DNA of 64,000 nucleotides from Aptenodytes patagonicus (GCF_965638725.1 NC_134952.1:66679424-66743423), one strand, 5' to 3'; positions 27,901 through 39,270 are shown, counted from the stretch's first letter. Program-made: numbers and translations. Notes: generated by a model from the sequence alone, not told the origin.

Positions 27901-28540
27901 GTGAGTAGGGGCAATCTGCGCTGCTGGCTTACTGCGTTGTTTGGAGTAGATAATCCATGCTACACCAAGGAACCCTGGGGTATATGTGGTGCGTGTATCT
28001 GTATTCATATATATAATTGCATTTACTTGCCCATGCATATACGTGCCCATACACACGTGTACCTGTTGTTGCCTGTGTTTTCCAGAGCAGAGGTGTCATC
28101 CCCTGGCCAGCAGCTGGAAGAAGCACTGGGGGTGCTACACTCCCTCTGTGCAGGGGGTGGGATCTTCCCTGCACACCTCCATTTAGTATTTCCCTTCTCC
28201 CTTGCACAAGTGCATGTGTGGACACGAAAATAGGCATGTCCTCTCCTTCTAGCATGGTGTTTTGTGCTCCTGCCCCGAAGCACAGGGGAAGGCTGAGTCC
28301 CAGCAGGGGAATGGTCCCACGTGGGTTTCAGCACCCTGGCCCATGGCACAGGGCAAACACCACTCTCAAGTGCACGTGTTAGGAGGATGCCATCCCTGGG
28401 ATGGGGTCCGGTGCTCCGCGTGGGTGACGCTGTAGTTATTTGTGTGTGTCACGGCGGGAAGTGTGTGAACGGAATAAATTTAGCAGTCAAAACACAGGGC
28501 CAGTGCAGTTGGTCATTAACTGCGAGCCCGTCTCGTCATC
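18994..28540. other. Intergenic DNA between CR1 and DMP1, no gene seen
   Basis: No exon with a supportable frame and splice sites is visible on either strand. A simple A+T repeat lies at 21201-21298 and a cluster of homeodomain-like words at about 23.13-23.28 kb. G+C content and CpG frequency rise from about 26 kb towards DMP1. No long Ser/Asp repeat of the DSPP type is present, although DSPP lies upstream of DMP1 in mammals. Confidence 0.6.
21201..21298. repeat. A+T microsatellite (TAA/TAATA type)
   Basis: About 98 bases composed only of A and T except for a single G, built from imperfect TAA, AATA and ATTAT units. It is a simple repeat likely to vary in length. Confidence 0.9.
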
Positions 28541-28544
28541 CTGC

Positions 28545-28551
28545 AACCACA
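28545..28551 (+). promoter_or_regulatory. Candidate RUNX site upstream of DMP1
   Basis: The word AACCACA matches the RUNX (osteoblast RUNX2) consensus and lies about 140 bases ahead of the DMP1 TATA-like element. A 7-base match is weak evidence by itself; the position and the gene's known bone expression make it plausible. Confidence 0.3.
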
Positions 28552-28653
28552 AGGAGCTTTTTTAGGGTCAACATCCTGGCGGAGGCCGGAGGAAGCGTGG
28601 GAGGCCAGTTCCCGGTGACACCTCCGCGCGTGGTAGCGCTGCCCGCCGGTGCC

Positions 28654-28698
28654 ATTGGCTGCCCCCTGCCCGGGGCTGGCGCCAGCCAGCGGTTAAAT
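28654..28698 (+). promoter_or_regulatory. DMP1 core promoter (inverted CCAAT and TATA-like)
   Basis: ATTGG (an inverted CCAAT box) at 28654-28658 is followed by TTAAAT at 28693-28698. Transcription would begin roughly 25-30 bases further on, inside a G+C-rich exon 1 that ends at a good donor at 28806/28807. The promoter is inferred from spacing and motifs only. Confidence 0.5.
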
Positions 28699-28721
28699 GC
28701 CTGCGCAGCCACACCGAGGCA

Positions 28722-28806
28722 CACAGCCGGGGGCATCCCAAGACAGGCAGCCAGCTCTTCCCATCCTGAGCACCGGAGGAGACGCCGGCTTGCATCACTC
28801 CTCAAG
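28722..28806 (+). other. DMP1: DMP1 exon 1, 5' untranslated (start approximate)
   Basis: This G+C-rich stretch ends CTCAAG before a GTAAAG donor at 28807. SIBLING genes have a non-coding exon 1 followed by a signal-peptide exon 2, and this is the best donor downstream of a TATA-like box ahead of exon 2. The 5' end is estimated from the TATA-like position. Intron 1 (28807 to about 29654) shows no other coding feature. Confidence 0.5.
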
Positions 28807-29674
28807 GTAAAGGTTTTGGTTTCTTTGGGTTGCTTTGGCATTGCCTGGAGTGAAAATGGCAATGTTTGGGGACAGGGGTTGTAGATTTCCTTGCAAGTTT
28901 TGGTAGAAAGCAGGAGACTTGTAAGCTGGGATGTAGGTGTTTCTTTGTAAGGGAAGAAACCAGGAGCGTTGCTCTTTGCTCCAGTGTGTTTTGGGTGCAG
29001 GGTGATGTGCAGCGCGGTTAGCGTGCCCTGTGGGGATGCAGTGCTGGGCTGCTTAAGGGACTTGGAAAATGAGAGCAGAGCTGGAGGAAAGTCCCCCGCT
29101 GCTTCACCTGCCTGTGCAGGCAGCAGTGCCAGTGGGATGCCAGACTGACCCAGTGGCCACTGGGGCTGCAGCTGTCCGTGGGGTTATTTTATCGGGGTGC
29201 TCTGCTTTGGGGCGGTGGGAGGTTTTACAGGGCTGTGGGGACCATGCCAGGTGGGAGGCGCAGCTCTGCAGCCTGTGGTCTCACGGCGCTGCCCATCTGC
29301 ATTGCTGGCTCTCGTCACGGCCACTGAGCTTGGCTGGGTGGTGGGTGACATTACTGTGGGAATAGAGAATTCAGAGGAGGTTTCCCACTCTTTAATGATG
29401 CTTAGACAAAAAATCTGCAAGAACATGGTCACGTATTTCAAATCCCAAACTGAAGGGAAGTTCCTGCACAGGAGATGCCAGGAGGTGGCACAAGGACAAA
29501 TCCCTCGGCTTGTTTGATGGTATGCCAGGCTGAGCACCATGTGCCAGGACAGCAAGGCTGTATCAGTTGGAAGGGCTTTGTGGGGCCAAGTTACAGCCAG
29601 GGGCACATGCAAATGCTTTGCTCTAGTGTGCAAATACTTTGCTCCCTGTTGCAGCTGCAGGGACCACAACCGAC

Positions 29675-29728
29675 ATGAGGGCTGCCTTCCTGGTGCTGCT
29701 CCTCTGGGCCGTAGCCTGCACTCACCCT
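29675..29728 (+). CDS. DMP1: DMP1 exon 2, coding part (signal peptide)
   Basis: It encodes MRAAFLVLLLWAVACTHP, a hydrophobic secretion signal. The acceptor TTGCAG ends at 29654 (an alternative CTGCAG ends at 29660), and the donor GTAAGT follows at 29729. The length of 54 bases keeps phase 0. Confidence 0.93.
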
Positions 29729-32059
29729 GTAAGTACCCACGGGACAGGTACTCAAACCCCAAACCCCGGTAGTTTCACCCAGCCAAGGCACACCAATCAC
29801 TGATCAGATGTCTCCTGGGTGTGTTTAGGTGCCCAGCCGTGAGCCTGCCCGCCCCCGCCGCAGCGCCCAACAGGAGGTAAGCCGGGGGGTGCCCACCGCT
29901 CGCGGAGCAAGTCTGGGATGGGGTGCCAGCCCCGGGCAGGCATCCTTGGACCAGGCACCTGGGGGAAGAGCTGTCACTTCTGCGGGTCTTTGAGCTTTGC
30001 CCGTCTACTCAGTCTTTTCAAGTTGGGTTGGTTTCACCTCATTTCGCCTTGCCTCCCTGTGCACATTCCCAATTCACCTGCTGCATTCTGCTGTGTTGGT
30101 CCTGAAAAAGGAGTTTCTGCGCTCTGAACCGTCATGGTTTAGGCTTTTCTGGGTTGCCCTTTTGTTGGTGGCTACTTTTTTTTGCATCAGCAGAAACAAT
30201 TGAAGGGCTGAGGTGCGAGCAATGAAAAAGGCTTGACCACTTGCATGGCTTAAGAGTGATACATCATCCCGTAGCAGTAGCAGTAAACGTGCAGTGGTGT
30301 TTAATAAACCAAAGCACCATGTCATGTTTTGCCCCCAGGATACAGCAAGCGAAAATTACATCAACAAGCTGGGCAACCTCCCGGGTGGTGGAGATGGCAG
30401 ACATCCTCCTGCCAGTGTGGAGAGGGGGGACAATGCCCTTGCCGGGGAGCTGGCGGGTGGGAACGCCGTGGGCGAGGAGCTGGGTGAACAGAGTGGCCGA
30501 GACAAGGAAGGCAGAGCTGGGGAGGCTCAGCACCTGAACCAGGTGGACCACGAGGACACAAATGCCCGGAATGGGAGCAGCCTTGGTTTCCTGGTGAGTG
30601 AGCGGAGAGGGGTGTTTTGCTCTGCCAGGAAACTGCACTTAGCCCCAAATCTGCTGTCAGTCTCAGGGTAGCGCTTGGCCTGTGCAGCGAGCAGTGCCGA
30701 TAGCGCCTGTGACCTGCAAGCCTTTGCATTCGTCTCCATTTGTCACCTCCATAGGAGGAGGATGCACGCAATGCTGATGACGGTGACAACGGAGAGCACT
30801 ATGGCACTGGAGTCAATGGGCTTCCCTTCCGCGCTGGTGGGCTCCTGGACGAGGAGGACGACAGTGGGGATGACACCTTCGACAAGAATGGGGAAGAGGA
30901 GCGGGGTGAAAGTCCTACTTACATGGCTGGTGCCGACAGGGCAGGCGAACATGGCCATGATGTTGGCCATGGGGATGCCGGGGCTGGCGGAGGACACGGT
31001 GACAGCAGCAGCAGTAGCAGCAGCGAGAGCATTGGGGCGGACCACCGGCGGTACAGGAACTACCTTGGCAGCCGGTATGAGTGGACCTACAGGCGGGGAG
31101 GGGGCAGCAGCAGCAGCCAGGAGGAGGAGAGCTATGACTTTGAGGACGAAGCCATGCAGGGCGATGACCCCTCCATTTTTGATGGCCCAGGCAGCAGCTA
31201 CAAGGGGCACCGTGCTGGCCCACGCACCCTGGGGAGCAGCCAAGAAAGCAGCCGGGGGACTGGCTCCCACCGCTGGGAGGAGGGTGACAGCAGGTCCCCA
31301 GAGGTGGAGGATGCTGACTCAGGAGAAGACAGCCCATCCACAGAGGACAACAGTCAGTCGGAAGAGCCTGTTGCCAGCCAGTCAGAGGAAAACAGTGCCA
31401 GCCGCTCTGGGGAGGATGGGGATGGGGAGGACAGCCCCTCCAGGCAGGGTGAGGGCAGTGAGTCTAGGGAGGGCACCACCGACCGGTCAGACAAAGAGCT
31501 GGGAGAGTCCCCAGAGGACATCTCACATGAGGTGGTGAGCACATCGAGCAAGCGCAGTGGCAGCTGGTCCCGGGAAGGGCAGGAGGACCAGCAGTCTGCG
31601 GAGGACAGGAGTGCGCTGTCTGTGCCTGGCAGCGAGTCCGGGGAAGATGAGGGCGACCAGAGCAAGTCTGAGGAAGATGATGGTGACCAGAGCCAGTCCA
31701 CAGAGGACACTGTGGAGGAGTCAAAGGAGGATGAGAATGACTCCAACCCTGATGGGGACGTGCCGAGCACATCAGCCGAGAGCCAGAGCGCATCCCCGGA
31801 GGACGACAGCAGCCAAGAGGACAATGCAGGCAAGGACAGCAGGTCCACAGAGAGCAACAACAGCAAGTCCCAGGAGGACGATGATGATGACGATGAGGAG
31901 AGCCACTCCCAGGAGGACGCCACCCGCGAGTCCAGCAGCCGCGGGGATGACAGCTCGCCACAGAGCCTGGAGAGCGGGAGCCGCAAACGGCGGCCGGGCG
32001 CCTACCGCAACAAGCCTGCTGCCGACTACGATGACAACGACTGCCAGGACGGGTACTGA
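29675..32059 (+). CDS. DMP1: Dentin matrix acidic phosphoprotein 1, spliced (4 coding exons)
   Basis: The coding exons are 29675-29728, 29829-29876, 30339-30593 and 30755-32059; joined they give 553 codons, and every intron is phase 0. DMP1 is a secreted acidic phosphoprotein of bone and dentin that binds calcium and apatite and is typical of osteocytes. Residues 1-16 form a signal peptide. Residues 26-29 (RPRR) resemble a furin site. RGD occurs at 63-65 and again at 515-517. MQGDDP at 253-258 matches the MQxDDP site where BMP1/tolloid proteases split mammalian DMP1 into N- and C-terminal fragments. The last exon is rich in Ser, Glu and Asp with many S-x-E sites for FAM20C kinase, a DDDDDDEE run, and the diagnostic C-terminus DDNDCQDGY. 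It lies upstream of IBSP on the same strand, as in other vertebrates. The main uncertainty is whether the long fourth exon has exactly these borders. Confidence 0.93.
29829..29876 (+). CDS. DMP1: DMP1 exon 3
   Basis: These 48 bases encode VPSREPARPRRSAQQE between TTTAG and GTAAGC. Exon 3 of many SIBLING genes carries a Ser-Ser-Glu-Glu kinase site. Here that is absent, and the exon is basic with a furin-like RPRR followed by Ser. Confidence 0.85.
30339..30593 (+). CDS. DMP1: DMP1 exon 4 (carries an RGD)
   Basis: These 255 bases lie between a GCCCCCAG acceptor and a GTGAGT donor and start DTASENYINKLGN. The Gly/Glu/Asn-rich segment carries VERGDNAL (RGD at residues 63-65). Residues 35-119 of the protein come from this exon. 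Confidence 0.85.
30755..32059 (+). CDS. DMP1: DMP1 exon 5 (large acidic exon and stop)
   Basis: It starts EEDARNADDGDNGE after a CCATAG acceptor and encodes 434 residues, then TGA at 32057-32059. It carries the MQGDDP cleavage site, the Ser/Glu/Asp-rich mineral-binding region, SSSRGDDS and the conserved DNDCQDGY end. Confidence 0.95.
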   Translation, partial: EEDARNADDGDNGEHYGTGVNGLPFRAGGLLDEEDDSGDDTFDKNGEEERGESPTYMAGADRAGEHGHDVGHGDAGAGGGHGDSSSSSSSESIGADHRRYRNYLGSRYEWTYRRGGGSSSSQEEESYDFEDEAMQGDDPSIFDGPGSSYKGHRAGPRTLGSSQESSRGTGSHRWEEGDSRSPEVEDADSGEDSPSTEDNSQSEEPVASQSEENSASRSGEDGDGEDSPSRQGEGSESREGTTDRSDKELGESPEDISHEVVSTSSKRSGSWSREGQEDQQSAEDRSALSVPGSESGEDEGDQSKSEEDDGDQSQSTEDTVEESKEDENDSNPDGDVPSTSAESQSASPEDDSSQEDNAGKDSRSTESNNSKSQEDDDDDDEESHSQEDATRESSSRGDDSSPQSLESGSRKRRPGAYRNKPAADYDDNDCQDGY

Positions 32060-32678
32060 CACGTGCCCCACAGCCTCGGTGCTGGAGGTGCGGGGGGGAA
32101 GAGGGGTTTAATTTATTTGCTATATAGCCTGGTTGACTTCTTCCTGAGAAGATGCTGTGGACAAAATGAGGCCGGGTCGCCAGGGCTCGACCTGGGCACA
32201 CTGTATGGGACGCGAAGTGGAAGGTGATGCCAGACACAGGGAAAACGCCAAACCACATCGAGAAAAGCCATTTCCTATACCAAACAAGAGAGCAGCCGAG
32301 AGCTGTGAGTGCCAGCAGGGTGATGCTGCCCGCTTGCCACAAGGGCACAGTGGTGGCTCAGCACTCCAGGAGCTGCACCTGGGCATGCTGGGCGGAAAGG
32401 TCCCTGCATTCACCCCTTGTATTTACCTACCACTGCCCTAAAAGCGTCTGCCCAGATTCCAAGGGGAGCTTTCCGTTAGCTCCACATCCTGCACATAAGG
32501 AGGAAAAGCTACAGCGGGTGTGCACGCGTGGTGCGTGGGCTCAGCGGTGTGTTAAGTACCACTTCAGGGTGGGATGTATGTAATATTTTGTAAGAAATGT
32601 ACAGAAAACATTATATTGTATCCTTTTTGCACTTGTATTTCAAAGCTGAAATGTACCCTGTTGATTTCTTTAATTACC

Positions 32679-32684
32679 ATTAAA
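32679..32684 (+). terminator. DMP1: DMP1 polyadenylation signal (ATTAAA)
   Basis: ATTAAA lies about 620 bases after the DMP1 stop, in A+T-rich sequence, with a G/T-rich stretch (GTGGTACGGTTTT) starting about 15 bases later. The 3' UTR would run from 32060 to about 32,700. Confidence 0.7.
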
Positions 32685-35600
32685 ACCATCAAATTCCACA
32701 GTGGTACGGTTTTCCTCTCCCGGGGGAGTTGGGTGCTGCAATTTGGGGTCAGACTGGAGCGAGTGGGGAGCAAAGAGCAGGCTGTTTGCACGAGGAGCCA
32801 CAGCATGCTGGGGTGAGGAGGAAAGCAGAGGCTGAGGGGTGTTCCTGCCCCCCTGTTTCCAGGCACCCCAAGGGCCACCCCTGCCCCTAGGTGACCCAGC
32901 AGTGGGGTGGAAAAGCTGGCTAATGACCCTAGTGAGCTGGGCCTGGGGCTTTGCTAAATTATGGCCATCACCTGCTGCAATGCGAGCAAGGGTTGTTCTG
33001 CTCTTCCTGAGGCGCTGGGAAGGAGATGCCCCAGGGCACGAGGGCTCTCCCAGACAACTGGCTCTGGGTGCCCACAGTGGACCCTGGCACCAGGTCCCCT
33101 GCAGCAGCGATGCAGGCAAGCAGGGGAAAAGGGGTTATCGTGGGCTGGTAGATCATGAGTAAAGCCTCTTTTACTCCATGTGCCTTTTATTTTTTTTTTC
33201 TCCTACCAGCAAGCAAGTAAACAACACATTATTTGTTTAAAATCCCATCCAGGCCCTTCTTCCTTGTTCACATGTGTATGACGAGCTGTACAGCATGGGT
33301 ATCGATGCTGACAGAGGAAGCTGCGGGCTGTTGCATAGCTGCATAGTTTTGCAGCATGGAGTTGTGGCTCTGCAGGGGACAGTCTCCAAGGGGTCAGCGT
33401 GAGTGGGTGCATGCCTTTCAGCTGCCTTGGGTCAGTGGTGTCATTGCTGGGCATTGCAATACCGAATTCAAGAACCAGTAAAGAAATGAAATAATTTTTT
33501 ACTACTTATAGCAAAACCGCACTTAATTTGTAGACTCTTTCCACCACTACAAAACAGAACTGCTCCTGGTTTTAGTAGAACTTATGTATTAATATCCACC
33601 CTGTGTAAACTTTTTGTACTTCTGTATGAGATCAGCTCTGAAACGTGCAGCTTCCCCACGCTGCTGCCCTGGGAACAAGCCTCTTTCCTGACCCTGCCTC
33701 CTCCACCCCACTGGTCCCCACTTCACAGTGGATACCTCGGCTGCAACTTGCTCCTTATTTTTTGAACCCCTTGCATTAGTTGTGTGAGGAGTTGGGGATG
33801 CTGTGACGGTGATGATGCCTGTCAGGATTGCGGGTACCAAAATGCTGGTGCACAGCCCTATCACTGCGGTGAAAGACGGCAAGCATGGGTTTGGCTGCAG
33901 CCCAGAGGTGCAAAAAGGGCTGGGTGACAGCTGTCACTTTGGTTTAAAATTATAGTAATTATGTGTTTGCTGGCTCCTCTGCGTGGCAGCGCAGGGTAGA
34001 GCACTGCTCTGAACTCTCCCGTGTCCAGCAAGTGGTGCTGCTGCTGAGGCAGCAGGGACATTTTGGGTGCTGGCTCTGCCGCAAGGCTCGGTCACATCCC
34101 CTGGGCCATCAGAGGTGGTGTTTGCGTGGGGACAACCGGTGGGGATGGGGACTGGGAGGATTTTTTCGGGTCCCTCCAGGAAAGCGAGGGGTGTCCTGCA
34201 GCTCTTTGGTGAGCCCAGCCTGTGAGCAGGATGGCCGAGACATCACAAGGGTGGGATGAAACTGCTTCTTGCAGTTTGTGCATGACCCTCTCCATCCTCA
34301 TCCTTGTGTGAGCAGCGCTGGGATGAGCGGCAGCACGGCACAGCTGGGGAGGGGGCCGCTTGCCTTCACCCCCCTGCAAAGGGGACAGCGAGCGTTCGTC
34401 CTCCTCTTGTTTCATGCATGGAGAGAAAAACTGGGTTGATTTGGCTTTAGTTTGAGTGGGAGGGGTGTGTGCCTTGCAAACAGGGCATGCGGCACCCCCC
34501 TGCACCCTGTGCTGGAGGGGTGGCTAGCTGCGCTCCCCCTGCACGTGGGTTCCCTTCGCATGCCTTCCCAGCGACATGCTGCAGTTGCACGCACGTCCCA
34601 GGCAGCAACGCCCAAAATTTGCCTCCCGCTGGCTGGCTGCTCCCCAAAGGCCAGGGAGCTGGTGCCAGAGCTGGCTGCCGCCTGCCAGTCCTGCTGGGAT
34701 GGCTTCCCACGGGACCGTCCCTCCCAGGCATCGCGGGGGGAAACTCAGCCCTTCGCTGGGGAAACCTCCCGCCTTGCCACAGGGAGGGAGCTGCTCGTGT
34801 TGGCCTTGTGCAGGGCCATGCCCAGCACCTGGCAGCGCACGTCTGCGAGGACGGGCAGGTTTTTGGGGACACTGGTGGCACTGGGCTGTCCCCATCAAAT
34901 GCTGTTCATCCATGTATGAGAGGGGCCACCCCACTTGCCATCCGGACAGGCTTGGTGGTGGGCAGCACTTCACAGGGTGACGTTTTGGATGGCCAGAGAT
35001 AGTGTGGCCAAAAGATGCTCACTTTGAGGATTTTAAGGCATTTTTAGCGGCAGCCCATGTGTTTGGTTTTTGCGGCACATGCCTGTGTGCGGTGAGCATC
35101 CGAGGGGAGTGCTGCCGCTCTCTGCTGTCGGGCAGGCAGGAAAAGCAGCTGGGAAGGTCGGCCACAGGCTCTGCTGTCGCTGGAGGTGTTCCTGCATCCC
35201 GTTTCGGGCTGATTGCGCGATGAAGTTGTAAGGGTCAGCTTGCCCAGTGGGTTAGGCAAGGATAAAAAATGCCCATGTCAATGTATGCATTTTTCTTATC
35301 GACCCACATGGTGTTTTTTGTGTGTTGGGGGTGGCCTCCAGAGCTGAACGCACTGATTTACCCAGGAATCAGCACTGGGGTTTAAAGCAGATATTTTGGT
35401 CACATATGGGTTTGTGAAAACACGAGTCTGCATCATCTCAAAAGAAAGGTTGCTTGTTTATTTTTTTGTCCTTTCCAAGAAGAAAAAAATCTATTTTTAA
35501 TAAGTAGCTGGTGTGGCCGAAGCAGTGGGAGGCAGCAGCACTGAGCCTGGCTGCAGCAGCTGGACTTGGGGCGGCCACGGCACGCAAGCTGCATTTATTC

Positions 35601-38600
35601 AACCCCCCTATTTTCCTGGCTTTGGTGGGAAAAAGAGACCCTCATGACCTGCAGAGCACCTTTCCAGCCAGCAGTGGCTTTTTTGGCAGTGCAGTCAAGC
35701 ACCCGCCACGGCGGGCTGAGCACCGCAGCCGGCTGCAGGGCTTCTCCTTGGCCCCTCTTGGTCTTTAGCAAAATGGGAATATCTGTGGAAGAAACAATCC
35801 AATGGGATTGTCTCTTCTGTGCCCCCTGCGATGGATTTCTGTGGTGGGAACTGCTCCTTGCCAAGCATGTGGTGAGGCGGGAGAGTTTGATTGCGTTTCT
35901 CTGCCCTGTTCAATGGGGAGGAAAAACTTCTGACGGAGTCGCCGCTGCCGTCAATCTGAACAAAAGAAATTTCTCAGCCGTGGGAAAACAGCCTCTGAAA
36001 CCCCAAAATAGTACAAACCTTCCGAATGCTCTAAGGAATTTTTTCTTCCAGCTCCCTTTACTGCCATGGACTTCAATGGCAAATAACTCCCCCCCTTCCA
36101 GCTCAGCTGTGTCCTGGGAGTTTTGTGGTCCCCTCAGCACTGCCCCAAAGAGTTCGGCACCACAGGATGGCACATAAAGTGCAAGCGTTCCACCTGTACT
36201 GCACTCCCTGAACTTGTTATGGAGACCTAAAAGCTGCAGAGTGAGAAAGTAGTTTGCAGTTCAGGTTTTTCTGGTTTCACACCTTGAAATACAAAGCTGC
36301 AAAGAGCTGGTGTTTTGTTTTAACAGAAGGCATCAGGTTTCTGAAAACAGGAGCTGAACCTGCAACTGGGGAGCTGAGGCAGCACCTGCCCTCTCCTGTC
36401 CCAGACCTGATGCTGTTTCACCCGCAGAGCAAAAAGTAGGTTCATTATAGTGTGAAAACTTTCAAAGCCTTCTTTTTCGAAAAGAAAATGAGTGCCTGAG
36501 TGTTAAGGTGCTTACTGCAACAGACATGTACTTGTCTGTGTATATATGGATACATATACAATGGTTGTGCAACTCATGTATGTACACGATAACAAATAAC
36601 CAGTGCAAGCACCGCAGTTCCCTGCTGACACATGCAGCGCTCTCTGCCTCTGCTGCAAATAACAACTTTTTAAACCCAAATGCAGGGTTTTTTGCAGGTT
36701 CAAGCAGGGTGTGCAGTGGCAGGGAGGTAGGCAGCCATCGCCAGCGCGGCGCAGGGAGCAGTGTGCCTCCACACCATCCAGATGTCTGACTGTCCAGGGA
36801 CACTGATTTGACTTTGGCAGAAAGCTGGGTACCTCTGCAATGAACCCAGGCTCTCTGCCCGCTCTCCTCCCAAAAATGGGGGCTTTTTTGGGTTTATTTG
36901 GTTTTTTCCTCCTATTTCTGTTGTGTGGCTGTGTTTGAGGGCTCTCACACATGGATGGAGGCAGCAGACTGGTGGTGGGACCAGTCCTGGTAACTTATTC
37001 TAGCTGGTCCGCAGTTTCTTCCTCCTAAAAAACCCAAAACAAACAAAAAAACCAGAGAAAATATGATATACAGATATTGTTCAAACACGTGAGGACCTGG
37101 GTGGTGGCGAATGCTGGGATTTGTGATAACACTGTGACCTTGTGCCAGTAATTTGCTGGGTTTCTGTTCCCCAGAGTTCAGGCTGCCTCAAAGTGTTCGC
37201 GTTACAGAGCTACTCATGGCCTGCGTTTTGCCAGGTGTGAAAATAGAATTAATTTCCTTTATTTGGTTTCCTGCCTCAGAGAAAAAGGAAAATCATATGA
37301 AATGTTTAATTGCAAAGGGCCAATATATAAGGTTGTGTATTGATAACTGAGGTTGATACGTGGCGCAGTTTAGGTGTTCTCCTCTCCCGCTTTTATTCTA
37401 AAATCAACTGCTTGCAAGAAAATAACAAGCCGCGTACCCAGCTGATGTTGGTTTGCATTTGGGTTTGTGCCGTGAGAGGTAAGGGGGATGAGAGAGGGAT
37501 CCCTTATTCTTATGCTGTTGCTGCTGCATCCTCTCCTTGCTCATCACTTCGCTCTCCTGTTCATGGCCGTGGCACACACGCTCCTGTCCCTGACAGCACA
37601 TGGGGAGAGGTGGGAGTCGGGGCAAGCTCTGCCTCTGGTCCGTCCCCCCCCCATTTCAGAGGCGCCCTGGCCACTGTGCTGCATGGCAGGGGTGCCCCTT
37701 TCCCTGGCTGCAGCAGCACCCTGGCTTCTCCCCGCCATGCTCAAAGTGTCCTTCTGGTTTTGTTTTCTTTACTTATTTTTGGCCCTGAGGTTTCCTTCCA
37801 GAATAGCTCCAGGGCGTGGAAATAGGATGGTGCAGCCCCGACCGCAGCCGCGGCCCCGCGGTGGACCCAGGCAGGATGGGAGCATGCTGCTCTGCTCATT
37901 TACCACCCTGCAAAAATAATAATTAAATTTGGACATAGGAGCCATGTCAGCCTGCGCCAGACAGGGACGCCCTGACCGTGAGGTCTCCACAGGCTCAGGC
38001 AATCACATCAAAACCGTATCCAGTGCCCTTGCTGGGCCATGCCAGGTGCAAGCCCACCCGGTTGCAGCGCAAAGCTGGTGCCAGTGGCTGGTGCAAACCA
38101 CACCAGCGTTGGGTCACGAGACCGATGGCGGGGCTTGGGTGCAGCAGCAGCTGCCTGGGGGTTTGTCATCGTCTGCTGTGCCAGGGCAGCGATGCGCCCA
38201 TGCAGGGCTTGGGGAGCGGGCTGCCTGCCTAACCCCCGGCTCGCTCACCAAAGCGTGTAATGAGCAACATGGCAGCATACTTGTACACGTTAAAAAACTG
38301 ATGGGAGTGCAGAAGGGAAACCATTGCATTTGCATATGTGGACTGCATTCTGCATCCCTGCCTTGTCATCTCAACGTGCTCCCAAAAAGTGGGTTTTTGC
38401 TGCTGTCACCTGTTGGCACATCCCCCAGAGGCAGGTGAGCTGTTCCGTGTTTTGTTTCCAGCTGTTTATCTACAAAGGCAAGATTATTCTCATGAAGCTG
38501 TCAGATCCTGTGATCATTTTTAATAACAGATACCAAACACTGCTTTTGGGCAAACAGGTGACCTCTCCAAGCCCTGCTGCCTTGGAGAGCCGGAGTTCTT

Positions 38601-38654
38601 GCAAAAGCATTAAGAAACCAATGTTCCAACCCTGAGATGTGATGCTTTTTAAAA

Positions 38655-38694
38655 TTTTTTATTATTATTATTGTTATTGTTATTGTTATTATTT
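38655..38694 (+). repeat. T-rich simple repeat (ATT)n/(GTTATT)n
   Basis: A run of T is followed by four ATT units, three GTTATT-type units and a further ATT, about 40 bases in all. Confidence 0.9.
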
Positions 38695-39238
38695 TAAATG
38701 GAAACGTTTTGGATGCATTTGGCCAACTTCCCTGCTGGTCTCCCTGCATGGTGCTGTGAGGTTGCTGCTGCCGGTGGCCTGCCCAGGCAGCACCCGCTCC
38801 CTGGCCCAGGAGCTAAACATAGGTGCTGGCCGCGTGAGGCACTTCAGCAAACGTTAATTATCCTGGTGCTTTTTAGGGATCTTGGGCGAAATATGCATTT
38901 TTATAGTCAGTTTTCTTTTTTTAAGCAGCCTGGAGCAGCAGCCCTTTCATTACATTAAAAATCACCTCCCACCAGCACTCTCTGTTCCCCAGCCCTGATG
39001 AAATTTAAGCTCAAAGCCGGGCACGTGCTCACTGCTCTCCTGCGCAGGGCAGCCCATGATGGTGTGGGGCAGTGGGAAGCAAGGCTATCTCTGTCCTGTG
39101 CCCCCCGCATTGCCCCCCAGCAGGGCAGCCCCTCCAGCCACCCCAGCCCCACGGGGCTGCAGGGGAGCCAGGTCCCTCATGATGCTGGTGTCTCTCTTTA
39201 ATGGAGGCTGCTGCGTTGGCATCGGAATACTGCATGGC

Positions 39239-39270
39239 TTCTTTTTTCTTTTTCTTTTCTTTTTTTTTTG
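39239..39270 (+). repeat. Polypyrimidine tract
   Basis: A T-rich tract with scattered C (CTTTTTTC, CTTTTC, then T10), ending in a short GT run. Confidence 0.85.

Noticed and set aside
30675-31538. An alternative + frame of 287 codons across DMP1 exon 5.
   Set aside because: It is out of frame with the conserved DMP1 protein and gives Met/Ala/Arg-rich translation with no conserved end.
31354-32348. Minus-strand open frames opposite DMP1 exon 5.
   Set aside because: They are complements of Ser/Glu/Asp codons giving Ser/Leu/Pro-rich strings, which are shadows of the real exon.
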